Source: Faecalibacter macacae
Lineage (GTDB): Bacteria > Bacteroidota > Bacteroidia > Flavobacteriales > Weeksellaceae
NCBI RefSeq assembly: GCF_003687725.1
Contig: NZ_RDOJ01000012.1
Span: forward strand, 632-64,631
DNA: 64,000 nt
Direction: 5' to 3'
The first letter of the stretch is position 1; each line of letters starts with the position of its first letter. The notes under the pieces were generated by a model, which searched no databases, had not been told where the DNA came from, and was given only the letters and a program-made list of their open reading frames with translations. Shown here one piece after another: positions 44,721-55,292 of the stretch. Position numbers and translations under genes: made by a program.

Positions 44721-46406
44721 TTAAGAATTTTGTTGTCTTAATTTACTGTGTTTATGTCCGTACATAAAATAAATTGCTAATCCGATAGCTAACCAAATCA
44801 CGAAAATAATCCAATTACTAGCACCTAATTCACTCATTAAATATAAGTTAATCATAATGCCAATTACAGGTAATAATGAGAAGTTATGTTTGAAACTTAA
44901 AATACTCATTACTAAAAACGCAATCCAAAAGATAACAACTAATGATTTATGAGCAATTAAATCCATAGAACCTAATGTTTTCCATTGTTCTAAAGAATCT
45001 TGTCCGTAGATAAATGTTAAAACGATTCCAGCTATAAATGCTAATGGAACGATATATTTACCATTGATGTAAGGAACTTTAAATTTAGATTTTTCAGATA
45101 ATCCTGTTTTATCCATGTATAAAACTCCACCACAAACTACGATAAATGCGAAGAATGTTCCAACAGAAGTTAAATCAACAAAGAAATCCATTTTAAGGAA
45201 TAAAGCAGGAATTGCAACTACAATACCAGTGATAATTGTAGCGTAAGATGGTGTTTTGTATTTAGGGTGAACGGTTGCAAATTTCTTTGGAATTAATCCG
45301 TCACGAGACATAGTCATCCAAATACGAGGCTGAGCTAATTGGAAAACCAATAATGCACTTGTAATTGCAACTACTGATGTTACAGAAATAATACCAGCCA
45401 TATGATCAAATCCTACGTAGTGGAAAACATATGATAATGGATCTTTTACATTTAATTCTGTATAATTAACCATACCAGTTAATATTAATGTGATAGATAT
45501 GTATAATGCAGCACAAATAATTAAACATGCAATCATAGCACGAGGTAAATCGCGTTGAGGATTTTTACATTCTTCGGCTGTAGTCGAGATCGAATCAAAT
45601 CCAATAAAAGCAAAGAATACAGCAGCTACACCACCCATTACACCACCTAATCCGTTAGGTGCAAAAGGTGTCCAGTTTTCAGGTTTTACAAAGAATGCAC
45701 CACCAATAATTACGGCTAAAATAATTCCGATTTTAACGATAACCATAAAGTTACTCGCTTTCTTAGATTCTTTAATACCGATATAAACTAACATCGTAAC
45801 AAGTACTGTAATAATACCAGCAGGCAAATCGAAAATAATTGGTAATCCACCAATATTTGGGGCTGTTTTATAAGCTTCTAATGCAATTTTTTCTACGCCA
45901 CTTAGTTTATCAACACCAATTTCTAATGATTTTTGATAAGCTTCAGTTGCGTATTGTGGCGCCATTGTAAGCCATTTTGGTATATGGATTCCGAATCCTT
46001 CACACATGGATACAAAATATTGCGACCAAGAGATAGCAACAACCATATTGGATACTGCATATTCTAATATTAATGCCCAACCTATTATCCAAGCGAATAA
46101 TTCTCCAAAAGCAACGTATGCGTAAGTATAAGCAGATCCTGAAACAGGAACTGTACTTGCAAATTGAGCGTAAGATAATGCTGTGAAAACACAAGCGAAT
46201 GCAACAAACACAAATAATAGTGAAATTGCAGGACCTCCATTAAATGCGGCTAAACCAATAGTACTAAAGATTCCAGCACCTACGATTGCTGCAATTCCAA
46301 GACTTACAAGGTCAGTTACTCCTAAAGTTTTTTGTAGTGAGTTGGTGTTTTTCTCGGCATCAGATAGAATTTGATCTACTGATTTTTTCTTGAATAACTG
46401 GGACAT
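44721..46406 (-). CDS. APC superfamily amino acid permease (cationic amino acid transporter type)
   Basis: A 561-aa inner-membrane protein with about 12-14 hydrophobic helices. It begins with LGVTDLVSLGIAAIVGAGIFSTIGLAA, the APC TM1 signature, and has GFDSISTTAEECKNPQRDLPRAM, as in the CAT/YfnA group. A long soluble loop (about 140-190) is typical of this group. Substrate likely amino acids, not determined. Single gene with its own promoter and terminator. Confidence 0.92.
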   Translation of the reverse strand: MSQLFKKKSVDQILSDAEKNTNSLQKTLGVTDLVSLGIAAIVGAGIFSTIGLAAFNGGPAISLLFVFVAFACVFTALSYAQFASTVPVSGSAYTYAYVAFGELFAWIIGWALILEYAVSNMVVAISWSQYFVSMCEGFGIHIPKWLTMAPQYATEAYQKSLEIGVDKLSGVEKIALEAYKTAPNIGGLPIIFDLPAGIITVLVTMLVYIGIKESKKASNFMVIVKIGIILAVIIGGAFFVKPENWTPFAPNGLGGVMGGVAAVFFAFIGFDSISTTAEECKNPQRDLPRAMIACLIICAALYISITLILTGMVNYTELNVKDPLSYVFHYVGFDHMAGIISVTSVVAITSALLVFQLAQPRIWMTMSRDGLIPKKFATVHPKYKTPSYATIITGIVVAIPALFLKMDFFVDLTSVGTFFAFIVVCGGVLYMDKTGLSEKSKFKVPYINGKYIVPLAFIAGIVLTFIYGQDSLEQWKTLGSMDLIAHKSLVVIFWIAFLVMSILSFKHNFSLLPVIGIMINLYLMSELGASNWIIFVIWLAIGLAIYFMYGHKHSKLRQQNS

Positions 46407-46428
46407 AAAGGGAATAAAATTTAAGGCA

Positions 46429-46436
46429 CAAATATA
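46429..46436 (-). promoter_or_regulatory. -7 element for the permease
   Basis: TATATTTG on the minus strand, 22 nt from the ATG. Confidence 0.45.
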
Positions 46437-46541
46437 GAAACAAGATACAAAAATTCGATTATTTTTTGTTTATTTATAATATAATTAGAGTTCAACTGAA
46501 TAATATTCAGTAAACTTGATTTAATATCATAATAAATTCAC

Positions 46542-47576
46542 ATGAAACAATTTTTAATTGCATTAACTGCGCTAACATTTTTTACGGCTACAGGTTGTAA
46601 CAGCCAAAAACAAATGTCTACAGAAAAATATGAAAAAATATTACCTAAGTATGTAGATCAGGTTTCTGAGGTACAATTAAAGAAACAACTTTATATTATA
46701 GCTGGACCAGAAATGGAAGGACGAAATGCCGGAACTGCTGGTGAAGTAAGAGCTGGTAATTACATTTCTAACTATTATAAAGAATTAGGAATTAATGGGC
46801 CGAAAGGAGATTATTTTCAAATAATTCCTGCTGCTACATTTAAACGTGTTGCAGGTGAAATGCGAAACGTAATGGGATTCATTGAGGGTTCTGAGAAACC
46901 AGAAGAGATTGTTGTAATTTCTGCTCACTATGATCATGACGGAATTAAAGATGGAAAATTATATCCAGGTGCTGATGATGACGGTTCAGGAACTGTTGCT
47001 GTAATGGAAATTGGTCGTGTTTTCCGTGAAGCAGAGAAAAAAGGAATTCGTCCAAAACGTTCAATCTTATTATTACACGTTTCTGGTGAAGAGAAAGGAT
47101 TATTAGGTTCTAAATATTATTCAGATAATCCAATTTTTCCATTAGCTAATACAATTGCAAATGTAAATATTGATATGATTGGTCGTGTTGATCACGAACA
47201 CAACGATGCAACAAGAGATTTCGTTTATGTGATTGGTTCAGAAATGTTATCTTCAGATTTACATAAAGCGGTTTTAGCAGCTAATGATGGATTAGGAATT
47301 AATTTAGATATGCGTTACAATACGCCAGATGATCCAAACCGTTTTTACTACCGTTCAGATCACTATAATTTTGCGAAGCACGGTATTCCATCTGTTTTCT
47401 TCTTTAATGGAGTTCATGATGATTACCACCGTCCAACAGATACACCAGATAAAATTGAATATGATTTATTAACGCGTAGAACAAAGTTAGCTTTCAATAC
47501 TATTTGGAAATTAGCAAATGCAGAAAATAGACCAGTTGTGGATAAGGAATCTCCGATGCCAACTACAGGTAGATAA
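46542..47576 (+). CDS. M28 family metallopeptidase lipoprotein
   Basis: A 344-aa exported aminopeptidase-like enzyme. Lipobox TATGC at C19. Zinc ligands of M28 appear in order: SAHYDHDG, GADDDGSGT, and HVSGEEKGLLGS (catalytic Glu), ending with SDHYNFAKHGIPSVFF and HDDYHRPTDTPD. It should release N-terminal residues from peptides outside the inner membrane. Single gene. Confidence 0.93.
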   Translation: MKQFLIALTALTFFTATGCNSQKQMSTEKYEKILPKYVDQVSEVQLKKQLYIIAGPEMEGRNAGTAGEVRAGNYISNYYKELGINGPKGDYFQIIPAATFKRVAGEMRNVMGFIEGSEKPEEIVVISAHYDHDGIKDGKLYPGADDDGSGTVAVMEIGRVFREAEKKGIRPKRSILLLHVSGEEKGLLGSKYYSDNPIFPLANTIANVNIDMIGRVDHEHNDATRDFVYVIGSEMLSSDLHKAVLAANDGLGINLDMRYNTPDDPNRFYYRSDHYNFAKHGIPSVFFFNGVHDDYHRPTDTPDKIEYDLLTRRTKLAFNTIWKLANAENRPVVDKESPMPTTGR

Positions 47577-47583
47577 TATAAAT

Positions 47584-47617
47584 AAAAAAGACCTTCAGTA
47601 ATTGAAGGTCTTTTTTT
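47584..47617 (+). terminator. Terminator after the M28 peptidase gene
   Basis: A stem of about 12 bp (AAAAGACCTTCA with TGAAGGTCTTTT), a 5-nt loop and T-run, between convergent genes. Confidence 0.88.
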
Positions 47618-47634
47618 GTTATATGAAATTGGAA

Positions 47635-49863
47635 TTATTTAACGATAATTTTTTTCGTCATTGTTTTTCCGTTTTCTGTTTTAATATTGATTACGAATGT
47701 ACCTTTTCCGTATTGTTTCAAATTAACCTTTTGATTTCCTATTCCATTACCTTGTTTTACTTTTTGTCCTAAGGCAGAATAGATTTCATAGGTGTATTTT
47801 CCTAAATTATTATTTACTTCTAAATTAATAATATCATTTGTAGGATTTGGATAAACAGCAATTTCGTTTGATGCAAGATTTGAAATACCTAATGTACCAC
47901 TTACTTTAAAATTGACTACAGCTTCATCTCCGAAACTAGCACCAGAAGCAATAACTTCTCCATTAGGTAATGTTAATGAATAAGATCCGTTTCCGTACTG
48001 ACAACAAATACCATCACCATAACTATCTTCTAATACAAATTTGTAACAATCTTCAGCTAAATTGTCAAAATTGATATTGTAAGTAGTTGAATTTGTTAAA
48101 TTAACTCCAGATTGCACAATTTGATTTTGAGAATTGTATAAATACCAAGAATTCTCTTCTGCATAACGATCTGTTACTAGATTTAAGGTAACTTTATTGG
48201 TGTTTAGAGTTTCTAATACATTAAAATTACTTAACGAAATATTGTTATTTGGATTTAAATCTCCATCCAATACAACTTCAGATCTAAAACTATGTGTCCC
48301 AGCTGAAAATTCTTGATTTTCAATATTTATAGTTCTTGTTTCTCCAGCAGCTAACGTTTCATTAAAAGATAAAGTCGTTTCAGCATCTTCATTAAATTTA
48401 TATTTTAATTGATAGTTTGAAATTGCTTGTGAACCAACATTTTTAACTACTATTGAAGGAGCAATATTTCCATCACAATCCGCAACAGTAGTTTGAGAAT
48501 TGATACTGATATCATTTGCAAGTAACTCTTTTACATAATGATCTGTTGTCATTACCTGTGAATTAATAGGATCTAGCCAATCTTTTAAACGGCTAGATGC
48601 ATTTCCGCCACCTTCCCATGAAGCATCTATTCTTCCATAAAAATCATATTGGTTATTAGGTGAAGTTCCGCTACAAGCAGCATAACCTCCATATAATTGA
48701 CCAATGATTCGTCCATTGTGATCGAATAATCCAGATCCAGAAGATCCACCTTCAGTAACTCCTAAATCCCAAGCAGGAATTTCCCAAGCAGAAATTCCAC
48801 TTCTAACTTTTTTTAGTGGTGGAGAATAATATTGTGCAATTTTCATGATATCTCCATCTGGATGGTGTAAGCCAGTAACATTTTCTGGAATATTTCCAGA
48901 TCTATCCCATCCTGACCAAACTAATTCCCAATCTGTTGGAACTTCACTAGTTAATTTTAACAACATCATATCAGTAGATGGATTTCTAGCCTTGATTTCA
49001 GCACCACTTAAACTGTAAATTCTTGGTCCATCACCACTAGGAGCGGTAGTTGCACAATCAGGATTTTCACTAATCCATTTAAATCTAAAAGTCCAAGCTG
49101 GAGTTGCAGAACTATAACAATGATTAGCTGTTAAAAAATATGGAGTTCCATCGTTTGCAGTATTGGTAACTAAAGTTCCAGAACACCATTCTGTTGTTCC
49201 GCTTAAAATTAAAGCAACAGCATTCTTTTGTTGTTCCCATTCATCTCCAGCAGTACAATTTACATCAACATTACAATGTCCAGATGTATTTAAACCTTTA
49301 GTTGGTGTTTTAATGTTATTTACTGTTCTATAACCATGTACAACTTCTGCAATTTCAAAAGTCGATAATCCAACTTCATTTGCAGGTTCATAAAATTCTA
49401 TAGTAACAGTAGAACCATCAATTGGCCAAGTTGCAACCTGTTTTTCCTTTGTATTTTCTTTTGAAGTGTAATAACCTAAAAATTGCCCATCATCATTGTG
49501 TAAATATAATTTTGCATTATTAGAAAATCTGTAGTTTTTTAATAAGAAATTTAAGGTTTTAGCATCTTGAGAAATAATTTTTAATCTCCAAATTCTGTCT
49601 CCATTAGGTAAAGTTATCCAAGATCCATGAGTTGATGGTGAATAATTTACTTTAAAATCTTTACCAAAACGAAAAGGTTTAGTGATTAATTGATCGTTTA
49701 TTTGATCTTCTGCTTTTAAAGCATCTAAATCAAATTGAGGCATTTCTATTGTAGGAACATTATTCTTTAATTGATAAGATTGGCTATAAATTTCTCCTTG
49801 TTCAGTAATTTGCGCAAAAGATAATGTACCAATTAATATAAGTGGTAGAAAAAATTTCTTCAT
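47635..49863 (-). CDS. Lysyl-endopeptidase-like serine protease with T9SS type-A sorting domain
   Basis: A 742-aa secreted protease. Signal peptide 1-17 (ends LSFAQ), propeptide to about 195, then a trypsin-like catalytic domain resembling lysyl endopeptidase: GHCNVDVNC, WCSGTLV, LTANHCYS (catalytic His), SSTDMMLLKL-type Asp segment (PSTDMMLLKL), GGSSGSGLFD (Ser). After it a CARDB-like module and an EDSYGDGICC module, then the type-A sorting domain (VYPNPTNDIINLEV to KKIIVK). Exported by T9SS. The Cys pairs fit the family's disulfides. Confidence 0.9.
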   Translation of the reverse strand: MKKFFLPLILIGTLSFAQITEQGEIYSQSYQLKNNVPTIEMPQFDLDALKAEDQINDQLITKPFRFGKDFKVNYSPSTHGSWITLPNGDRIWRLKIISQDAKTLNFLLKNYRFSNNAKLYLHNDDGQFLGYYTSKENTKEKQVATWPIDGSTVTIEFYEPANEVGLSTFEIAEVVHGYRTVNNIKTPTKGLNTSGHCNVDVNCTAGDEWEQQKNAVALILSGTTEWCSGTLVTNTANDGTPYFLTANHCYSSATPAWTFRFKWISENPDCATTAPSGDGPRIYSLSGAEIKARNPSTDMMLLKLTSEVPTDWELVWSGWDRSGNIPENVTGLHHPDGDIMKIAQYYSPPLKKVRSGISAWEIPAWDLGVTEGGSSGSGLFDHNGRIIGQLYGGYAACSGTSPNNQYDFYGRIDASWEGGGNASSRLKDWLDPINSQVMTTDHYVKELLANDISINSQTTVADCDGNIAPSIVVKNVGSQAISNYQLKYKFNEDAETTLSFNETLAAGETRTINIENQEFSAGTHSFRSEVVLDGDLNPNNNISLSNFNVLETLNTNKVTLNLVTDRYAEENSWYLYNSQNQIVQSGVNLTNSTTYNINFDNLAEDCYKFVLEDSYGDGICCQYGNGSYSLTLPNGEVIASGASFGDEAVVNFKVSGTLGISNLASNEIAVYPNPTNDIINLEVNNNLGKYTYEIYSALGQKVKQGNGIGNQKVNLKQYGKGTFVINIKTENGKTMTKKIIVK

Positions 49864-49923
49864 ATTTTATTAATGTATAGTGTAAATTATTTCCTAATGT
49901 ACTCATAATAATTAATTCTTTCT

Positions 49924-49931
49924 TAATTTTG
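49924..49931 (+). promoter_or_regulatory. -7 element for pepD
   Basis: TAATTTTG, 19 nt before the pepD ATG. Confidence 0.45.
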
Positions 49932-49950
49932 GGGTAAATTATTATTAAAA

Positions 49951-51402
49951 ATGTCTGATATATTAGCATTGGAACCTAAAGCGTTATGGAAAAATTTCGC
50001 AGCATTAAATGCAGTTCCAAGACCTTCTAAAAAAGAAGAAAAAGTACGTGAATTTATCATCAAATTTGGTGAAGATTTAGGGTTGAAAGTTGAAACTGAT
50101 GAAGTTGGAAACGTATTAATCAAAAAATCTGCTTATCCAGGAATGGAAGATCGTAAAACAATTGTTATGCAATCGCACTTGGATATGGTATGTCAAAAAA
50201 ATAATGATGTAGAATTCGATTTTGATACTCAAGGTATCGAAATGTACATTGAAGATAACAAATTCGTAACTGCAAATGGTACTACATTAGGTGCGGATAA
50301 CGGAATTGGAGTTGCTACAATTATGGCAATTTTAGAATCTAAAGATATTCCTCATCCAGCCGTTGAAGCGTTTTTTACGATTGACGAAGAAACAGGAATG
50401 ACAGGAGCATTAGGTTTAAAAGCAGGTTTCTTATCGGGATCTATTTTATTAAACTTAGATACTGAAGAAGATGACGAATTAGATATCGGATGTGCTGGTG
50501 GAATTGATGTTACTGCAAAGAAAACATATGTTACTGAATCTGTTGAAGGGACAACATTTAAATTAGAATTAAAAGGATTACAAGGTGGTCACTCAGGAAT
50601 TCAAATTCATGAAGGATTAGGAAATTCTAACAAATTAATTGCTCGTATTTTAACTTTAGCTATAGCAAATGGTGGTCAAATTGCCCACATGGAAGGTGGA
50701 AGTTTACGTAATGCAATTCCTCGTGAATCTTGGGTTAAATTTGTAATGCCTACTTCTAATGTTGAAACTTTTAAAGTAGCTTATGAATCTTTAAGAGCTG
50801 AAATTATTGAAGAGTACGCAACGATTGAACCAAATATGGTAATTGCTTTAGAAGAAACAGATGCATTAACATCTGCAATGTCTTTAGTAGATTCTAAAAT
50901 CTTTGTTCAAGGAATTATGGCTGCATTTAATGGAGTTTACAGAATGAGCCCGGATGTTGAAGGTTTAGTTGAAACTTCAAATAATGTTGCTAGAGTAGAG
51001 GTTATCGAAGGAAATGTAAAAGTTTTATGTTTAACACGTTCTTCTGTAGAATCTAACAAAATGGCATTAGCTGAAACTTTAAAAGCTAGTTTTGAATTAG
51101 CAGGTTTCCAAGTTGCTTTTTCTGGAGCTTACCCTGGATGGAAAGCTAATCCACAATCTGAGATTTTAGAGATTATGAAAGAAATCTACGTGAAACAAAA
51201 TGGGACAGAACCTAAAGTTGTAGCTTGTCACGCTGGATTAGAATGTGGAATTATTGGAACAAATTATCCAGGATTAGATATGATTTCATTTGGTCCAAAT
51301 ATTTCTGGAGCTCACTCGCCAGATGAAAAAGTTGAAATTGTTTCTGTTCAAAAATATTGGAAGTACTTATTAGAAGTTTTAGAACAAATTCCATCTAATT
51401 GA
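49951..51402 (+). CDS. pepD: Aminoacyl-histidine dipeptidase (PepD, M20)
   Basis: A 483-aa cytosolic metallodipeptidase cleaving Xaa-His and other dipeptides. Motifs: MQSHLDMVCQ (zinc His/Asp), LGADNGIG, TIDEETGMTGA (catalytic Glu), and a lid-domain GLQGGHSGIQIHEG. C-terminal ACHAGLECGI holds the last zinc ligands. Length standard. Confidence 0.94.
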   Translation: MSDILALEPKALWKNFAALNAVPRPSKKEEKVREFIIKFGEDLGLKVETDEVGNVLIKKSAYPGMEDRKTIVMQSHLDMVCQKNNDVEFDFDTQGIEMYIEDNKFVTANGTTLGADNGIGVATIMAILESKDIPHPAVEAFFTIDEETGMTGALGLKAGFLSGSILLNLDTEEDDELDIGCAGGIDVTAKKTYVTESVEGTTFKLELKGLQGGHSGIQIHEGLGNSNKLIARILTLAIANGGQIAHMEGGSLRNAIPRESWVKFVMPTSNVETFKVAYESLRAEIIEEYATIEPNMVIALEETDALTSAMSLVDSKIFVQGIMAAFNGVYRMSPDVEGLVETSNNVARVEVIEGNVKVLCLTRSSVESNKMALAETLKASFELAGFQVAFSGAYPGWKANPQSEILEIMKEIYVKQNGTEPKVVACHAGLECGIIGTNYPGLDMISFGPNISGAHSPDEKVEIVSVQKYWKYLLEVLEQIPSN

Positions 51403-51461
51403 ATAGATTATGGATGTTCTAATTCTAGAAATATTTAGAATAAAACTTCAATATAAAATAT

Positions 51462-51494
51462 AAAAAATCCGAAGCTTTTGGCTTCGGATTTTTT
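51462..51494 (+). terminator. pepD terminator
   Basis: A 14-bp perfect stem (AAAAAATCCGAAGC with GCTTCGGATTTTTT) and 5-nt loop. Confidence 0.9.
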
Positions 51495-51515
51495 ATTGAA
51501 ATAAAAACAATATGT

Positions 51516-51659
51516 TTAATTTAAATGTACAATAAACTTTTCCTTAAATAAATTTAACTGTAAAGCATTTACACTTTTTGAGTATGATAATATTTTTTCT
51601 ATTGTTGACTGTTTAGGTTCTAAAATTGGTTTAGCTTCTTTCATGTTCTTATCAATCAT
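51516..51659 (-). CDS. 47-aa small protein downstream of the ECF sigma factor
   Basis: A short ORF on the minus strand, 34 bp after the sigma-factor stop, starting MIDKNMKEAKPILEPKQ and ending EKFIVHLN. It has a proline-bearing N-terminal segment followed by an amphipathic stretch (STIEKILSYSKSVNALQL). Similar tiny proteins occur behind this sigma-factor type in Flavobacteria as far as I recall. Codon use is in line with neighbours. It could modulate the sigma factor, but that is only position-based. Confidence 0.55.
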   Translation of the reverse strand: MIDKNMKEAKPILEPKQSTIEKILSYSKSVNALQLNLFKEKFIVHLN

Positions 51660-51693
51660 TTTAATTTAAACGCTAAATGATTTGATTTATTAT

Positions 51694-52287
51694 TTAGTCA
51701 ACTGTTAAAATAATATTATTGTTTTCTATAACTTTTCTTAAATTGATTAATGCATAACGCATTCTACCTAATGCAGTATTAATACTAACATCAGTTTCTT
51801 CAGCAATTTCTTTAAAGCTTAAATCTTTAAAAATTCTTAATTCTAAAACTTCTCGTTGATCGTCTGGTAATTGTTTTACTAATTTTTTCAAATCACAATC
51901 AATTTGGTCTTTGATGATTTTAGTTTCAGAACATTCGTCCATTACACCGATGTAATCGAAAATATTATAATCTTCACTATAATTTGAAGATTCATGTATT
52001 ACGTTAAAACGTTTATTTAATCTGAAATAATCAATGGTAAGATTGTGGGCAATACGCATTACCCAAGGTAAAAATTTACCTTCGTCATTGTATTTTCCTC
52101 CTTTTAAAGTTAAGATTACTTTTACAAATGTATCTTGGAAGATATCTTCAGTAACATCTCTGTCTAAAACTTTTGAGTAAATAAAACTATATATTCTACC
52201 TTTATATTTCTCTATTAACGTTTGTAACGCATCTTCGTTACCATCTTGGTACGAAGATATAAGTAGAGAATCGTCCTCGTAATTCAT
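51694..52287 (-). CDS. ECF-type RNA polymerase sigma factor
   Basis: A 197-aa sigma-70 family protein. Region 2: YSKVLDRDVTEDIFQDTFVKV and FLPWVMRIAHNLTIDYFR; region 4: LPDDQREVLELRIFKDLSFKEIAEET with helix-turn-helix DVSINTALGRMRYAL. No region 1 or 3 and no anti-sigma factor gene next to it, so control is not obvious. The short ORF downstream is a possible partner. Confidence 0.93.
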   Translation of the reverse strand: MNYEDDSLLISSYQDGNEDALQTLIEKYKGRIYSFIYSKVLDRDVTEDIFQDTFVKVILTLKGGKYNDEGKFLPWVMRIAHNLTIDYFRLNKRFNVIHESSNYSEDYNIFDYIGVMDECSETKIIKDQIDCDLKKLVKQLPDDQREVLELRIFKDLSFKEIAEETDVSINTALGRMRYALINLRKVIENNNIILTVD

Positions 52288-52428
52288 ATGTGTTAAATTA
52301 TGTCGTTGTGTTATTTTTAATAAAAAGTAGAATTTCTATTCTATAGGCATTAGTTTTATTTTGTTAATGAATCAAATATAGAATTATTTATTAATGAAAA
52401 TAAAATTTTAACATAAAAAAATATTAAA

Positions 52429-52452
52429 AAAGCTCTTCTATTGAAGAGCTTT
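52429..52452 (-). terminator. gapA terminator
   Basis: A 10-bp perfect stem (52429-52438 with 52443-52452), 4-nt loop, long T-run on the minus strand. Confidence 0.88.
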
Positions 52453-52482
52453 GAATAAATTGTATGATATTTTATTAAAAAA

Positions 52483-53490
<1,008 letters not shown>

Positions 53491-53533
53491 TTATATATAT
53501 TTTTTTCCCTTTCTTAAAAGTAATGATTTTGAA

Positions 53534-54520
53534 TTAAATAGAAAGTATATTTGCTACTTTGATTAATTCTTCATCAATTTCGTTGTGTTTTTTAATCGCT
53601 TCATCAATAGGAGTAAATACAACTTTATTAGAACGAATACCAGCCATAAGATTTGTTTTATGATCTAATAAACCTTCTACAGCGGCAATCCCTAAACGAG
53701 ATGCTAAGACTCTATCTTGACATGTAGGAGAACCTCCACGCTGAATGTGTCCTAAAACTGTAACACGAATATCATATTCTGGATGCCTTGCTTGTACTTG
53801 TTTTGCAATTTCATATACACCACCTAATTGTTCACCTTCAGCAATAACAACTATACTCGATTTTTTACCTGTTTCTTCAGAACGTTCTAAAGAATTACAT
53901 AAATCTTCAACACTATCTTTTTGCTCAGGTATTAAAATATCTTGTGCACCAGAAGCTATACCACTATTTAATGCAATAAAACCTGCATCACGGCCCATAA
54001 CTTCTACAAAAAACACACGATTATGAGATGTTGCAGTATCGCGCAATTTATCAACAGCTTCAATAACAGTATTTAAAGCTGTATCGTAACCAATTGTGTA
54101 ATCAGTTCCGAAAATATCGTTATCGATTGTACCTGGAACCCCTATAAATGGTACATCAAATTCTTGATGAAAAATATTAGCACCTGTAAAAGAACCATCA
54201 CCACCGATTACAACTAAAGCATCAATGTCGTTTTTTTTTAGGTTTTCATAAGCCTTTTGGCGACCTTCTTTTGTTCTAAATTCTTCTGAGCGTGCAGTTT
54301 TAAGAAATGTACCTCCTTGGTTTATAATATTTTTCACATCACGAGGGCCCAATTCAATCATATCATCATGAATTAAACCTTCGTATCCATGCATAATACC
54401 AATAGAAGCAATTTCATAATATTTACATGCTCTAACAACTGCTCTTAAAGCAGCGTTCATTCCTGGTGCATCACCACCTGAGGTTAATACACCTATTTTT
54501 TTTATAGTAGTTTTTGTCAC
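53534..54520 (-). CDS. pfkA: 6-phosphofructokinase (GTG start)
   Basis: A 328-aa enzyme starting with GTG at 54520. Motifs: GVLTSGGDAPGMNAALRA, GGDGSFTGA and PGTIDNDI, the latter in the form typical of ATP-dependent rather than pyrophosphate-dependent PFK. First gene of a pfkA-gapA operon. Confidence 0.97.
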   Translation of the reverse strand: MTKTTIKKIGVLTSGGDAPGMNAALRAVVRACKYYEIASIGIMHGYEGLIHDDMIELGPRDVKNIINQGGTFLKTARSEEFRTKEGRQKAYENLKKNDIDALVVIGGDGSFTGANIFHQEFDVPFIGVPGTIDNDIFGTDYTIGYDTALNTVIEAVDKLRDTATSHNRVFFVEVMGRDAGFIALNSGIASGAQDILIPEQKDSVEDLCNSLERSEETGKKSSIVVIAEGEQLGGVYEIAKQVQARHPEYDIRVTVLGHIQRGGSPTCQDRVLASRLGIAAVEGLLDHKTNLMAGIRSNKVVFTPIDEAIKKHNEIDEELIKVANILSI

Positions 54521-54541
54521 AGTTTTTCCCTTTTATTATTT

Positions 54542-54549
54542 CAAATATA
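54542..54549 (-). promoter_or_regulatory. -7 element for pfkA-gapA
   Basis: TATATTTG on the minus strand, 21 nt before the pfkA GTG. Confidence 0.45.
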
Positions 54550-54589
54550 ATGATAAAGTTTTTTACGAATAAGTATTATTCCTTATTCC

Positions 54590-55231
54590 TTATTCATTAT
54601 CATCATAAATTGGCTGTAGAACGCCATCTGCAATATCTCTTTGGAGTATAACAATAATGTATAAATCCTCTCTTGTACGTTTCGGGTCAAAAGTTTGTTT
54701 AAGGTTTATATCATATGCGCCTCCAGCGGTGTTATATAAAAATGCAGAAACACCTCCACGAAGTTCTTTGATGATATCGTATGTAGTTTTATTCGTTTCC
54801 TTATGAATAAGTTTAGTTAGAATTTGACCTCGAGAAACGGTCATGTTTTTCAATTGATTTTCAAATTGATCACCTAATTTTTTTTGACGATCTTTAATAA
54901 AACGTCTTTGGTCACGTCTACGATCCATTGTATTTACTGTGTCCATAACAGAATTATATTCTCTTACAGCAGTTCGTACATACGGCCACACATCTCTTAC
55001 TCTCTTACGTAGCCAGAAATAATACTTTTTTTCTAAATCTGTTTTTAGTTGAACAGAGTAAAATTGTGAATCATGTAATTGTATCGTATCAGCAATAACT
55101 AAATTTCCATCAATAATCGTATCATTCTTAATCTCGCGATTAGCAGAGACTCCCATATCTAACCCAAAAATCTGGGCATCAGCAACATTAAAACCTATCA
55201 AAATTAGGAGTAAATTGAAATAAAACTTCAT
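54590..55231 (-). CDS. DUF4294 protein, secreted
   Basis: A 213-aa protein, start MKFYFNLLLILIG at 55231 chosen over 55294 because it gives a signal peptide ending in NVADAQ. The DUF4294 signature is seen: KYYFWLRKRVRDVWPYVRTAVREYN, DRRRDQRRFIKDRQKKLGDQFE, and KLIHKETNKTTYDIIKELRGG. Function unknown; Bacteroidetes-specific. Its start lies close to the divergent M42 peptidase gene (61 bp between the starts). Confidence 0.88.
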   Translation of the reverse strand: MKFYFNLLLILIGFNVADAQIFGLDMGVSANREIKNDTIIDGNLVIADTIQLHDSQFYSVQLKTDLEKKYYFWLRKRVRDVWPYVRTAVREYNSVMDTVNTMDRRRDQRRFIKDRQKKLGDQFENQLKNMTVSRGQILTKLIHKETNKTTYDIIKELRGGVSAFLYNTAGGAYDINLKQTFDPKRTREDLYIIVILQRDIADGVLQPIYDDNE

Positions 55232-55266
55232 ATCTATATCAGCCTCAAAAATTGTTCCTAAAGTAG

Positions 55267-55274
55267 TATATTTG
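55267..55274 (+). promoter_or_regulatory. -7 element for the M42 peptidase gene
   Basis: TATATTTG, 18 nt before ATG 55293, supporting that start over an upstream one at 55272. Confidence 0.5.
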
Positions 55275-55292
55275 TTTGAAATAAAACTAATC

